From NCBI GenBank assembly GCA_947625985.1, contig CANQQF010000008.1, forward strand, positions 1 to 62,240: a stretch of DNA of 62,240 nucleotides, read 5' to 3'. The notes beneath the pieces are model-generated. The model was given only the letters and a program-made list of their open reading frames with translations. It had not been told where the DNA came from and did no database searches. The stretch comes from an uncultured Clostridia bacterium (GTDB taxonomy: Bacteria; Bacillota_A; Clostridia; TANB77; CAG-508). A program made the position numbers and the translations under genes. Position 1 is the first letter of the stretch. Every line of letters begins with the position of its first letter. Positions 26,071-34,996 of the stretch are shown piece by piece.

Positions 26071-26951
26071 TTTTTATCCTCCTTAGCTTTTAATTCTTGA
26101 TATATTCTACAAAATCTTTTGTATCGTTCTATATCTATTTTATTTTGTTCTACTGCCTGTTTTATTCCACAATCTTGTTCTTTTATATGAGTACATCCGA
26201 CATATTTACACCCAACAGTATATTTTTCAAACTCTTTAAAATATTTATATAAATCTCGTGATTCTATTTCGTTAATATCAAATGTTGAAAATCCTGGTGT
26301 GTCAGTTATAAATGTATCTTTATCTATTTCATATAACCTTGTTGCTGTTGTTGTATTCTTCCCTCTTTTATTTCTATCACTAATTTTTCCTTCTAAAGTA
26401 ATCTCTTTACTAAATATAGCATTTATTAATGTTGATTTTCCTACTCCAGAATTTCCTGCAAACGCATTTACATTTTTAGATAATATTTTTATTAATTCTT
26501 CTATACCTTTTCTATTTTTTGCATCTGTTTCAATTACTGTATATCCTATTTTTGAATATACTTTTTTTATTTTTTTAAATTCTTTCTTTTTATCTAAATC
26601 AGTTTTATTTAATACGATAGTAGCTTTAACATTTAAATATTCTGCAAAAGCCAATTGTTTGTCAAGCATCAATAAATCAGGTTTAGGATTTTTACTTGAA
26701 ACAACAAAAATAAGCTGTGTTAAATTACTTAATTTTGGTCTTCTTATATATACAGTTCTTTCATATATCTTATTAATAACAGCTTCTTTTTCTTTATCAT
26801 CTGTTATTAAAAATTCTACCCTATCACCTACTACTGGTGAAATGTCTTCTTTTTTAAACTTTCCTCTTGCATAACATGAATAAACTACTTTTTCTACATC
26901 TTCTTTAACAAGATACATATTAGACTTATTTTCTATAATTGTTCCCTGCAT
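26064..26951 (-). CDS. rsgA: Ribosome small-subunit GTPase RsgA
   Basis: Circularly permuted GTPase that acts late in 30S ribosome assembly. The G motifs occur in permuted order: NKTD (115-118, G4), GNSGVGKS (166-173, G1), DTPG (217-220, G3). An N-terminal OB-fold and the C-terminal zinc site (Cys248, Cys253, His255, Cys261) complete the layout. At 295 residues it is full length. It lies between prkC and rpe, as in Bacillus. Confidence 0.97.
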   Translation of the reverse strand: MQGTIIENKSNMYLVKEDVEKVVYSCYARGKFKKEDISPVVGDRVEFLITDDKEKEAVINKIYERTVYIRRPKLSNLTQLIFVVSSKNPKPDLLMLDKQLAFAEYLNVKATIVLNKTDLDKKKEFKKIKKVYSKIGYTVIETDAKNRKGIEELIKILSKNVNAFAGNSGVGKSTLINAIFSKEITLEGKISDRNKRGKNTTTATRLYEIDKDTFITDTPGFSTFDINEIESRDLYKYFKEFEKYTVGCKYVGCTHIKEQDCGIKQAVEQNKIDIERYKRFCRIYQELKAKEDKKW

Positions 26952-26992
26952 TTCTCCTCCTTTTTACATATCATATTATACTATCATACATA

Positions 26993-27033
26993 AAAAAAGT
27001 CCAGATGGATTTCTTTTCAATCTGGACTTTTTT
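26993..27033 (-). terminator. prkC terminator
   Basis: AAAAAAGTCCAGAT (26993-27006) pairs with ATCTGGACTTTTTT (27020-27033). It serves the minus-strand kinase gene that ends at 27057; rsgA must then be expressed by read-through or its own promoter. Confidence 0.75.
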
Positions 27034-27056
27034 ATATGATTATTTTTTATCTCAAC

Positions 27057-29030
27057 TTAAAAATCTACTGATTTTGCCGTTCCAAAGTTCACTGCTTTTG
27101 TTGATGTGTTTCTCTTTCCTGCTGTATCTGTAATTGTTAATGTAAGTGTTACAGATCCTTTTCCTGTTATAGAACCTTTAAAGTTAGAATTATTTTTATC
27201 AATTCCACTTCTTTCAAGTAATGTATTTCCATTTTCATCCTTAATTACTATAGTAGCCTCTTTAACTATATTTCCACCTGATGTTGAGTTATCTTCACTT
27301 TCTTCTTCATAACCACCTGTTATAGATTTTACATTTATAGAAACATCAATTGTTTTGGCTTCTTCAAATTCATTTACTGTGATTGTTACTGTTGTTCCCT
27401 TATCTACAGTTGACCCTTGTTCTATGCTTTGTTTAATAACTTTACCATTTTCTTTTGAACTATCTTCTGCTGTTGTTGCAGAAACCTTTAATCCTGCAGC
27501 TTGTAAAGCTGATGTTGCTTCTGCTTTGGTTTTTCCTAAAACATCTGGTACTGTAACTTGCTCAACGCCTGTACTTACATGTATTTTTACTGTATCTCCG
27601 GCATCAACTTCTGTTTCTGCTTCAGTTTCTTGACTTATAACTTTGCCTTTTTCAACTTTAGTACTACTTTCTTCTATAACCTCTGCCTTCAGTTTAGCCT
27701 CTTCAATTTTCTTTATTGCTTCTTCCTCTGTTAATCCTTTTACATCAGGTACTGTTGTCTTTTCTGTTCCTAAACTTACAACAACCTTTACTTCACTTCC
27801 TTTTTTAACATTGTTAAATTTCTCCATATATGATGGATCTTGTGAAATAATATGATCTTTCTCTACATCTTTATTATATTCTTCTTTATCAATTACAAAT
27901 TTAAGTCCTGCATCTTCTATTTGTCTCTTAGCTTCTTCTTTTTCTACTCCAACAACATTTGGCATTTGAACTTCTGGTGGATTTGTTAAATTTAATACCC
28001 CTAAAGTACCAAATAAAGCTATTACAAATAATAAAATACAACCCACAAAAACACTAAGTTTTTTATGTTTTTTAATAAATGCTTTTAACCCTTTTTCATC
28101 TGATTCTGATTTAGATTGTGCAGCTTTTTCTAACTCATCTGTGTCAATTACTTGTGTTTTAGCTGTTTTATCATATTCCAATTCTTCTACAAAGTCTCCA
28201 TCTGGATTCTTCAAACATTCATTTAAATCTTCTAGCATTTCTGTACTTGACTGATAACGTAATTCTGTTTCTTTCTTTAATGCTTTCATTATAATTTTAT
28301 TTAGAGCTTTTGGTACATTTGGATTTAAGCTCTTAGGTTCATCTGCTTCTTCTTGCATATGTTTTAATGCTACTGATACTGGAGTATCAGCATCAAAAGG
28401 AACTTTTCCTGTTACCATTTCATACATAACTACACCAAGAGAATATAAGTCTGACTTTGCATCTGTCAATCCGCCTCTTGCATGTTCTGGTGAAAAATAA
28501 TGTACTGAACCTATAGTACTTCCAAATGCTGTAATTGTTGAATTTGATACTGCTTTTGCAATTCCAAAATCTGTTACTTTTGCGACTCCATCTTCTGTTA
28601 TTATTATATTATGAGGTTTTATATCTCTATGTATGATATTATTTCTATGAGCTTTTTCTAATGCTGAAGCAATTTGTATTGCTACATTTACAGACCATTT
28701 CCATGGTAATGGTCCTTGTTCTTCTATTATTATTTCTTTTAAAGTCTTTCCTTTAATTAGCTCCATTACAATAAAATACAAATTCTTATCTACACCTACA
28801 TCATATATTGAAACAATGTTAGGATGTGTTAATTTTGCTGCAGATTGTGCTTCAGCTTCAAATCTTTTTATAAACTCCTCATCAGTTGTAAACTCATCTC
28901 TAAGGATTTTAACAGCAACAAAACGTTTTAAAATATTATCTTTTGCTTTATATACTGTTGCCATTCCTCCATTACCAATTTTTTCAATTATCTCATAACG
29001 GTTTCCTAATAGTTTCCCCTCTAAACTCAT
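27057..29030 (-). CDS. prkC: PASTA-domain Ser/Thr protein kinase
   Basis: Membrane Hanks-type kinase that senses peptidoglycan fragments and lipid II and, in Bacillus, signals spore germination and cell-wall state. The catalytic domain (about 10-275) has GNGGMATVYKA, Lys41, HRDIKPHN (Asp136) and DFG (154-156). One transmembrane helix lies near 328-350. Three PASTA repeats follow (about 360-425, 426-493, 494-560), each opening with a (M/V)P(N/D)V-G motif. A further C-terminal Thr/Ser/Gly-rich beta-like domain of about 95 residues comes after. The phosphatase gene prpC is 24 bases upstream, the standard pairing. Confidence 0.96.
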   Translation of the reverse strand: MSLEGKLLGNRYEIIEKIGNGGMATVYKAKDNILKRFVAVKILRDEFTTDEEFIKRFEAEAQSAAKLTHPNIVSIYDVGVDKNLYFIVMELIKGKTLKEIIIEEQGPLPWKWSVNVAIQIASALEKAHRNNIIHRDIKPHNIIITEDGVAKVTDFGIAKAVSNSTITAFGSTIGSVHYFSPEHARGGLTDAKSDLYSLGVVMYEMVTGKVPFDADTPVSVALKHMQEEADEPKSLNPNVPKALNKIIMKALKKETELRYQSSTEMLEDLNECLKNPDGDFVEELEYDKTAKTQVIDTDELEKAAQSKSESDEKGLKAFIKKHKKLSVFVGCILLFVIALFGTLGVLNLTNPPEVQMPNVVGVEKEEAKRQIEDAGLKFVIDKEEYNKDVEKDHIISQDPSYMEKFNNVKKGSEVKVVVSLGTEKTTVPDVKGLTEEEAIKKIEEAKLKAEVIEESSTKVEKGKVISQETEAETEVDAGDTVKIHVSTGVEQVTVPDVLGKTKAEATSALQAAGLKVSATTAEDSSKENGKVIKQSIEQGSTVDKGTTVTITVNEFEEAKTIDVSINVKSITGGYEEESEDNSTSGGNIVKEATIVIKDENGNTLLERSGIDKNNSNFKGSITGKGSVTLTLTITDTAGKRNTSTKAVNFGTAKSVDF

Positions 29031-29054
29031 ATTATTTCTCTCCTTAAATATGTT

Positions 29055-29792
29055 TTATATGTTTTTTATAACCACTACTGTAATATTGTCATACCCTCCA
29101 TTTTTGTTTGCTAAATCAACTAACTCTTTTGGAGCCCATTCTATATCTTTTCTTACTTTTTCATAAATTTCATCTTGACTTACCATATTAGTTAATCCAT
29201 CTGATGCCATTACTAATATATCGTCTTTTAAAAATCCTCTTACCATAACATCTGGCTCTATAAAAGCATTACATCCCAATGCTTTCATTAACATATTTTT
29301 TTGTGGATGATGCACCGCTTCTTCTTGTGTAATTGTTCCATCTTTAACTAATTTTTGTACATAACTATGATCCTGTGTAAGCTTTCTGGTGAATTGTTTT
29401 CTGATACGGTATATGCGACTATCTCCAATATGCCCTATATATGCCTTATTATTATGTATTAAACAAATCTCTAAAGTAGTACCCATACCATCTAATTCCT
29501 TTACTTCTTTTGATTTCTCATAAACTATCATATTTGCATATTCCATACTACTTGCTAAAAGTTGAATAATACTATCTCTGTCTTTTGGCGTTTGCTCAAA
29601 ATTATTTTCTATATAACTTTTTGCTGTTTTTATTGCAAGTTTACTTGCTACTTCTCCACCATTGTAGCCACCCATTCCATCTGCTAACATGAATAATTGT
29701 ATTTCGTCAAATGGTGAAGCTGTAATGTAATATGAATCTTGATTATTATCTCTTACTTTGCCTACATCTGATTTAGCATATGCCTTTATCAT
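29055..29792 (-). CDS. prpC: PP2C-type Ser/Thr phosphatase
   Basis: Metal-dependent phosphatase that reverses PrkC phosphorylation. PP2C motifs are in order: DVGKVRDNNQDS (start), LADGMGGYNGGE (metal-binding Asp and Gly), GHIGDSRIY, ASDGLTNMV and GGYDNITVV. Length 245 is typical. Cotranscribed with the kinase downstream. Confidence 0.96.
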   Translation of the reverse strand: MIKAYAKSDVGKVRDNNQDSYYITASPFDEIQLFMLADGMGGYNGGEVASKLAIKTAKSYIENNFEQTPKDRDSIIQLLASSMEYANMIVYEKSKEVKELDGMGTTLEICLIHNNKAYIGHIGDSRIYRIRKQFTRKLTQDHSYVQKLVKDGTITQEEAVHHPQKNMLMKALGCNAFIEPDVMVRGFLKDDILVMASDGLTNMVSQDEIYEKVRKDIEWAPKELVDLANKNGGYDNITVVVIKNI

Positions 29793-29833
29793 TTTTTCAC
29801 CTCTTTCTCATTTTGCTATATTAGTCCATATTG

Positions 29834-29862
29834 GTTATATCATAGTTTTGTTAAATTTTCAA
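29834..29862 (-). promoter_or_regulatory. Promoter of prpC-prkC
   Basis: TTGAAA at 29857-29862 and TATAAC at 29834-29839 on the minus strand, 17-base spacer. Confidence 0.55.
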
Positions 29863-29890
29863 CGTTTTTTTATTTAAAAGAAGTTTTATT

Positions 29891-31093
29891 TTACTTTTCT
29901 GTATTATATTTATTTTCTTTATTGTTTTTCCTTCTTAAGATTTTGGATATAGTTATAAATCCACCAAAAGAATGTACTATAAAAAATAAATAGTCATATA
30001 TTATATTTATAAAACATCTTTGTCTTCTTTTGTACCCTAATTTCATTAATAGTTTGCTTGCCAAAAAATTAAATATACTTATGTATATAAATATTAAAAA
30101 TAATAGTACAATTGAATATGTATAATTATAAAACATAGATATAAATAAAATAGACAAGAAAATTATTGGAAAAAACACCCAACTTAAAAAAGCCTTAAAA
30201 TTTAAAATAGCTAAATACAAATTTTTTATACTTTTCTTTTCACTCTTTTTATAATATGAAAAAGCATAAAGTGGCCCATTTACCCATGTAGCTTGTTGTT
30301 TAATATATATTTTCAAAGTATTTGCAAATCCAGCTTGTTCTAAAAATGGTATTGGTTTTATTTGTAACCCATTGCACAACATTCTATATCCAAATTCATT
30401 ATCTTCATTAATTTCATTTTCACTCCAATAGCCATATTTCTCTAAAATATTTCTATTTAAAAATAATCCATGTCCTATTGTATAAACAAAATTATTTCCT
30501 CCTGATTTTTTCGTATATTTTCCTAGTTCATATATTAAAGACCATCTATTTTGCCAATTTTGAGCACTTCGTAATATTCCCATATTATAATCATCAAAAT
30601 AACTAACTTGTTGATATAGTTCATTATCTTTAATGTTATTTAAAACATATTTGAAAGCTTTAATATCTGGAAAAGAATCAATATTATAAATAGCTATTAT
30701 TTCATTTTTGGGTAATTTTTTTGCCATATAGTTCAGTTGATTTGCCATAGTACCTTCAGTATTAGGGCAATTATCTAAAAATATATTATTTGCTTTTTGA
30801 ATTTCTATTTGTTTTTCAACTTCTTTATACGTTTTCATCTTTCTTTCTTTTGATGTTGTAACATAATATACATCACAGTATTTTTCTAACTTTTTAAAAT
30901 ATTCTATAGACTTTTTTATATTTTTCACTTCATTGTATACTGGAATTATTACTTTTATCTTTTTTTTATTTTTAAGTTTAATTTCTTCATCTTTAAACTT
31001 TATTATATATCTTTTTACTCTAATAAATCTTATTAGCGATTTAATATTCGTTATTACTAATAATGCTATAAATATATTAATTATATATTTCAT
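29891..31093 (-). CDS. Membrane-anchored family 2 glycosyltransferase
   Basis: A processive-type GT2. An N-terminal helix (about 1-22) anchors it. The catalytic domain begins KVIIPVYNE (about 48-56) and has a NIDSFPD acid motif, EDNEFGYRM (the catalytic-base ED) and QQATWVNGP in place of QxxRW. Three or four hydrophobic segments follow (about 290-375). Such enzymes make polysaccharides or glycolipids with the active site in the cytosol. It is the last gene of a five-gene operon and directly abuts the P-loop gene upstream, an unusual partner for a GT2. Sugar and acceptor are unknown. Confidence 0.75.
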   Translation of the reverse strand: MKYIINIFIALLVITNIKSLIRFIRVKRYIIKFKDEEIKLKNKKKIKVIIPVYNEVKNIKKSIEYFKKLEKYCDVYYVTTSKERKMKTYKEVEKQIEIQKANNIFLDNCPNTEGTMANQLNYMAKKLPKNEIIAIYNIDSFPDIKAFKYVLNNIKDNELYQQVSYFDDYNMGILRSAQNWQNRWSLIYELGKYTKKSGGNNFVYTIGHGLFLNRNILEKYGYWSENEINEDNEFGYRMLCNGLQIKPIPFLEQAGFANTLKIYIKQQATWVNGPLYAFSYYKKSEKKSIKNLYLAILNFKAFLSWVFFPIIFLSILFISMFYNYTYSIVLLFLIFIYISIFNFLASKLLMKLGYKRRQRCFINIIYDYLFFIVHSFGGFITISKILRRKNNKENKYNTEK

Positions 31094-32068
31094 TTATATT
31101 TCTCCTTTTTTTATACATTCAAAAATATAAAAAAATAAATCCACTAAGAAAACTACTTTATCTTCTTCTTTATTAATTTTGTTTACAATTTCATTAATAT
31201 TCCCATCTGATTTATATATATGTATATTTGATATATTTCCCATTTCTTTATCTAATTTTTCATAAAATTCAATTTCAGGATTATCAGAATTATGATAAAA
31301 GTATATAATCTTAGTACTATATATACATAATGGTATTTTTTTTAACATATTTTCAATATATTCCATCTTTTGACTTTTTGTTGGCTCTTTATTATTTCTA
31401 TAAAAGAAATCTGTAACCTCTTTTAAATATTTACAATTTATTAAATTATTATTCAGTAATATCTTTTCTGTATATTCATCTGATTCAAGAATAATATTTT
31501 TGTTTATATTTGGTAACTTATTGGTTAAATTAAAAAATATATCATTATCTTTTAAGGCAATAACTTGCCTTAAATCCTTTGTATTAATTATTTCTATCTT
31601 TTTGTTTAATAAAAAATTCGAAAAAAACAAATTATAATTTTTGTAATAATTATAATCAACTAATATATCTTGAGTGTTTTTTTGCTTTTTTAGTTTATTA
31701 TGATTATCATTTATCAAATCAAAAGGATAAATAATAAAAAATATTTCATCGGGTATAATAATTTCTTTATTTCTTATCTTTTCATTAATTAAAGTAACTA
31801 TTCTTTCTTTTTCTTTACTATTAAATTCTTCAGATATTATTGTATACAAGTATACAGATAATATGCTTCTATCCATTATTATATTTTCTTTGTCTAAATT
31901 TTCTCTCTTCTTTATTTCTTGCTCTATATAATATATTTGCCTTTCAAAAGGTCGTTTTTTTGTTAAGAACTCACTTTCAGATACGACTTTAAAATTTCTT
32001 TGTTTTATAAACTGATTAATAAAAGTTGTTTTCCCTACATTTACATTTCCCTCTACTGCATAGATCAT
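31094..32068 (-). CDS. P-loop kinase-like protein with C-terminal extension
   Basis: The first 180 residues resemble deoxynucleoside/thymidylate kinases: Walker A GNVNVGKTT (7-15) and a DRS motif (IIMDRSILSVYLY, about 65). The remaining 145 residues match nothing I recognise; they include an alpha/beta segment with LCIYSTKIIYFYHNS and end in a hydrophobic FLVDLFFYIFECI stretch. It overlaps the radical SAM gene upstream by 4 bases (ATGA) and abuts the GT2 gene. A nucleotide or sugar kinase step in the operon's pathway is plausible; the substrate is unknown. Confidence 0.6.
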   Translation of the reverse strand: MIYAVEGNVNVGKTTFINQFIKQRNFKVVSESEFLTKKRPFERQIYYIEQEIKKRENLDKENIIMDRSILSVYLYTIISEEFNSKEKERIVTLINEKIRNKEIIIPDEIFFIIYPFDLINDNHNKLKKQKNTQDILVDYNYYKNYNLFFSNFLLNKKIEIINTKDLRQVIALKDNDIFFNLTNKLPNINKNIILESDEYTEKILLNNNLINCKYLKEVTDFFYRNNKEPTKSQKMEYIENMLKKIPLCIYSTKIIYFYHNSDNPEIEFYEKLDKEMGNISNIHIYKSDGNINEIVNKINKEEDKVVFLVDLFFYIFECIKKGEI

Positions 32069-33537
32069 ATATTAACATCTTCCTTTCCATGCGGTAACAT
32101 CATATATATATCTGGAGCAATCTCTTTAAGTTTAAGTGTAAAAGTTATATACATTATTTCTGCTTTTGAATACAAATCTAACAACTTCGGTTTGTTTTCT
32201 TCTATATTCTTAAAGCTTATAAATAGTTTTTTTAACATTTCATATATTTCTTCATTTATTTCATTCAATACTTCCTCATAATAATTAATTTCTTTTTCAA
32301 AATTTTTATCTAAGTTTTCTCTTTTTAATGCACTTATTGCAATGTTAACATTGGAGAAAAATTGCTCAAAATATCTTATATTTATACAACTAAAAAATTC
32401 ACATATCAGTTTATAACATCTTTCAACTTTCTCATCTTTTATTTTATAATTATATGATTGATCTATTCTTTCATTTGTTTCATAAAGTAAATTCGAATTT
32501 TTTGATCCAGGTAAAATTCTCATTTTCTCTACTAATATTCCTGGTCTAAACAACTTTTTTATATCTTTCAAAAACTTTAGATTTAATAACAAATCATCAT
32601 ATTTTGTTTCGTAAGAAAATAATATAAAACCTATATGATATGTTATATTTTTTTCTTGCAATATTTTTATAAAATTCTTAGTATCTTCTTCTGATATATA
32701 TTTATTATTCGTTTTCTGAAAACCTTCTGAAATATTCTCTACTCCAAAAAAAACTCTTATAAGACCTATATCTTTTAGCTTTTCTAATAATTCTAGTGGC
32801 ATTTTACAGGATAATGATAAGTAAATCATAAAATAAAACTTTAAATTTCTTTTCTTAACTTCTTTTATTATTTTCTCTACTCTTTCATTATCATCTGAAT
32901 TTTTCCAAAATACACTATCATTGAATATTAAATATTTTTTATTCATTTTGTTAACTAGAATTTCTATTTCATCAACTAATTTTTCAACATTAACTGTATT
33001 TTTAGGATATTTCAGAATATTAATATGGCAGAATGCACAATTATATATACATCCTGTACTGGATTCTAAATTAATATATTTTCCTTTTTCAGCAAATTCC
33101 ATTTCTCTGTCAATACCACAAATTACAGTTTCCTTTTTTATACTCTTCCCTATCTTTGGAAATATCTTTTCTACTTGCTCTATGTCTTGCATATTGAAAA
33201 TATCTTCTATAAATGAATATTTTTCTTTTATTCTTTCAGTATTTAAATTGGCAAATGGACCAACTAAAAATATTTTTTTATCTACAAATAATTCTTTTAT
33301 ATTTTTAAAAAATCTTATACCATATTCAAAATCTTTGTAATTTGTTTTGTATATTATAATATCATTTTTAAGGATATCCTTTATTAATTTTCTATTAACA
33401 ATATAATCATCATTTTTTAATATTCCTAACTTTACATTATATCCTCTAGTCAATAGAAAATCTGAAAATTTTCCTACTGATAAAGAACAAGCTGATTGTG
33501 AATATAAACTTCTAAAATAATAAATTCCTACTCTCAT
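32065..33537 (-). CDS. Radical SAM enzyme with B12-binding-like N-terminal domain
   Basis: A 490-residue protein. Residues 1-130 look like the Rossmann-type cobalamin-binding domain of class B radical SAM enzymes (an FSDFLLTRGYNVKLG segment and IFLVGPFAN), though no clear DxHxxG is visible. The radical SAM cluster is Cys163-X3-Cys167-X2-Cys170 (TGCIYNCAFC), in a normal TIM-barrel context (FFGVEN, LRPG-like RPGILVEKMRILPGS). A helical C-terminal domain of about 120 residues follows. Reaction unknown; members methylate or rearrange unactivated carbons. It is coupled to the P-loop gene by an ATGA overlap and starts 4 bases after the SPASM gene. Confidence 0.72.
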   Translation of the reverse strand: MRVGIYYFRSLYSQSACSLSVGKFSDFLLTRGYNVKLGILKNDDYIVNRKLIKDILKNDIIIYKTNYKDFEYGIRFFKNIKELFVDKKIFLVGPFANLNTERIKEKYSFIEDIFNMQDIEQVEKIFPKIGKSIKKETVICGIDREMEFAEKGKYINLESSTGCIYNCAFCHINILKYPKNTVNVEKLVDEIEILVNKMNKKYLIFNDSVFWKNSDDNERVEKIIKEVKKRNLKFYFMIYLSLSCKMPLELLEKLKDIGLIRVFFGVENISEGFQKTNNKYISEEDTKNFIKILQEKNITYHIGFILFSYETKYDDLLLNLKFLKDIKKLFRPGILVEKMRILPGSKNSNLLYETNERIDQSYNYKIKDEKVERCYKLICEFFSCINIRYFEQFFSNVNIAISALKRENLDKNFEKEINYYEEVLNEINEEIYEMLKKLFISFKNIEENKPKLLDLYSKAEIMYITFTLKLKEIAPDIYMMLPHGKEDVNI

Positions 33538-33541
33538 TTGT

Positions 33542-34396
33542 TTACTCCTCCTTAAATGTAACTGCTAATTTACAGTTTTTACATATTTCTGGTGCTTTAT
33601 CATTTTTTTGATATATTTCTTTTCTCACCTGTTTATATTTATCAGAGTTCCATATTTCCTCTATACTGTTTATTTTAATATTTCCCATAATTTCTGTATG
33701 CTTCCAATCTTGACAACATAAAATAACATCTCCATTAGCTAATATATGCATTCTCTCAATAGGCCTATTTTGTTCACAACCACAAATATTTTTATTATAG
33801 AATCCATTATGTTTATAAGAAACATTTTTACTTCTATCCAAATAGCCCCATCTTTCAAATTTAAGCCTTAATTTATGACATAATAATTTCATATTATTGA
33901 ATTCTTCTTCGTTAATATTTCCATCATCTATCATAACTATAGAAACTAAAGTATTACTATTTTTATAATTTTCACTAATCAAATTTAAATTATTGAAAAC
34001 TTTTTCTTTATCTAGACCTGGCATCATTTTTTTATAAGTTTTATCAGAATAGCCAAAAACACTTAACCTAAGCTCTGTTAGGTTAAGTTCTAATAGTTCT
34101 TTGATTTTTGTTTCATTTAACATAGAAACATTTGTTGATATTTCAATCTCTGTATTTGGACATTTGTTTCTTATTTTTCTTAATTTGTCAATATATCCTT
34201 TTTCTAAAAAAGGTTCATTATTTAAGTATGGAATTATTCTTGTTGATTTTCCATCTTCCATTTCATTTAAAAATTTATCAAAAACTTCTTTTTTCATGTA
34301 TTCAGCTTTATAATTCATATCTTTATAAGGACATATCAAACAATTTGAATTACATATATTATGAAATTGTATTTCTATTATTTTTGGAAAGTTCAT
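33542..34396 (-). CDS. Radical SAM/SPASM protein
   Basis: A 284-residue radical SAM protein with the cluster motif Cys15-X3-Cys19-X2-Cys22 (NICNSNCLIC). LNNEPFLEKGY matches the usual GEPLL position, with Asn-Glu-Pro. The C-terminal domain looks like a SPASM or twitch domain: CGCEQ, then ILANGDVILCCQDW, a GN-IxxxSIEEIWNSDKY segment, and Cys272/Cys275. SPASM enzymes often modify peptides or sugars, and some act in glycan or cofactor synthesis. No small precursor peptide is visible next to it, which argues against a peptide natural product. It is the second gene of the five-gene operon. Confidence 0.78.
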   Translation of the reverse strand: MNFPKIIEIQFHNICNSNCLICPYKDMNYKAEYMKKEVFDKFLNEMEDGKSTRIIPYLNNEPFLEKGYIDKLRKIRNKCPNTEIEISTNVSMLNETKIKELLELNLTELRLSVFGYSDKTYKKMMPGLDKEKVFNNLNLISENYKNSNTLVSIVMIDDGNINEEEFNNMKLLCHKLRLKFERWGYLDRSKNVSYKHNGFYNKNICGCEQNRPIERMHILANGDVILCCQDWKHTEIMGNIKINSIEEIWNSDKYKQVRKEIYQKNDKAPEICKNCKLAVTFKEE

Positions 34397-34422
34397 TAAT
34401 ATCCCTTCTCTTTTTTTTCACT

Positions 34423-34839
34423 TTATTTTTTTAATATATTTTTTACAAATGGCACAACCAATTCTTCCTTCATTTCTTCCAAATCATCTATTAATCTATA
34501 CTCACTATGCTCATCTGCCTGTAATTTAACATTTACTTTCTCATTATCTTTTAATTCTACCTCATATACTAATCGTGTAAAAACAGTATCTTTACTTTCA
34601 TCATAATTACTATCTTCGTAAATTATTTTTCCAACATTTATATCAAGTCCTACTTCTTCTTGACATTCCCTTATTAATGCTTCTTGAGGCAATTCTCCAC
34701 CTTCAACCATTCCTCCTGGAATATCCCAATATAAAGGATACATATTAGGTTTACCTCTCTTTATTTCTGTTCTTTTTATGACAAGATATTTATCAGCAAT
34801 TTTAATTAACCCATGTACTATCAATCTATTATTACTCAT
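34423..34839 (-). CDS. NUDIX hydrolase
   Basis: Hydrolyses a nucleoside diphosphate linked to another group. The Nudix box is complete: GGMVEGGE followed by LPQEALIRECQEEVGL (REcqEEvG). The start at 34839 (MSNNRLIVHG) has AAAGGAGTGG upstream and is preferred over the ATG at 34875. Length is 138 residues. First gene of the operon with two radical SAM genes, a kinase-like gene and a GT2. It could trim a nucleotide-activated intermediate or clean up a damaged nucleotide. Confidence 0.88.
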   Translation of the reverse strand: MSNNRLIVHGLIKIADKYLVIKRTEIKRGKPNMYPLYWDIPGGMVEGGELPQEALIRECQEEVGLDINVGKIIYEDSNYDESKDTVFTRLVYEVELKDNEKVNVKLQADEHSEYRLIDDLEEMKEELVVPFVKNILKK

Positions 34840-34887
34840 ATACACCACTCCTTTGTTTTTTGTATTGTATTGCAAATTATATAAAAA

Positions 34888-34922
34888 GTCAAATTGACAT
34901 AATTTTAATACAATGGTATAAT
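34888..34922 (+). promoter_or_regulatory. Promoter with overlapping palindromic operator candidate
   Basis: TTGACA at 34894-34899 and TATAAT at 34917-34922, 17-base spacer. The perfect palindrome GTCAAATTGAC (34888-34898) covers the -35 box, and GGTATA...TATACC (about 34915-34931) covers the -10. It lies in the 157-base divergent region between the NUDIX operon and the kinase-like gene, so one regulator could control both. Confidence 0.55.
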
Positions 34923-34996
34923 TAATATACCTTAGTATTTATAACATTTCATCTAGTAAACTTTAAAATAACTAATTTATAGAAAAGGAGAACATT

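Noticed and set aside
26299..26874. 191-codon plus-strand frame inside rsgA
   Set aside because: Antisense to a well-supported gene; hydrophobic Ser/Phe-rich composition is typical of an AT-rich shadow.
33542..34396. SPASM radical SAM as a ribosomal-peptide maturase
   Set aside because: No short precursor peptide, leader-binding domain or exporter is visible nearby.
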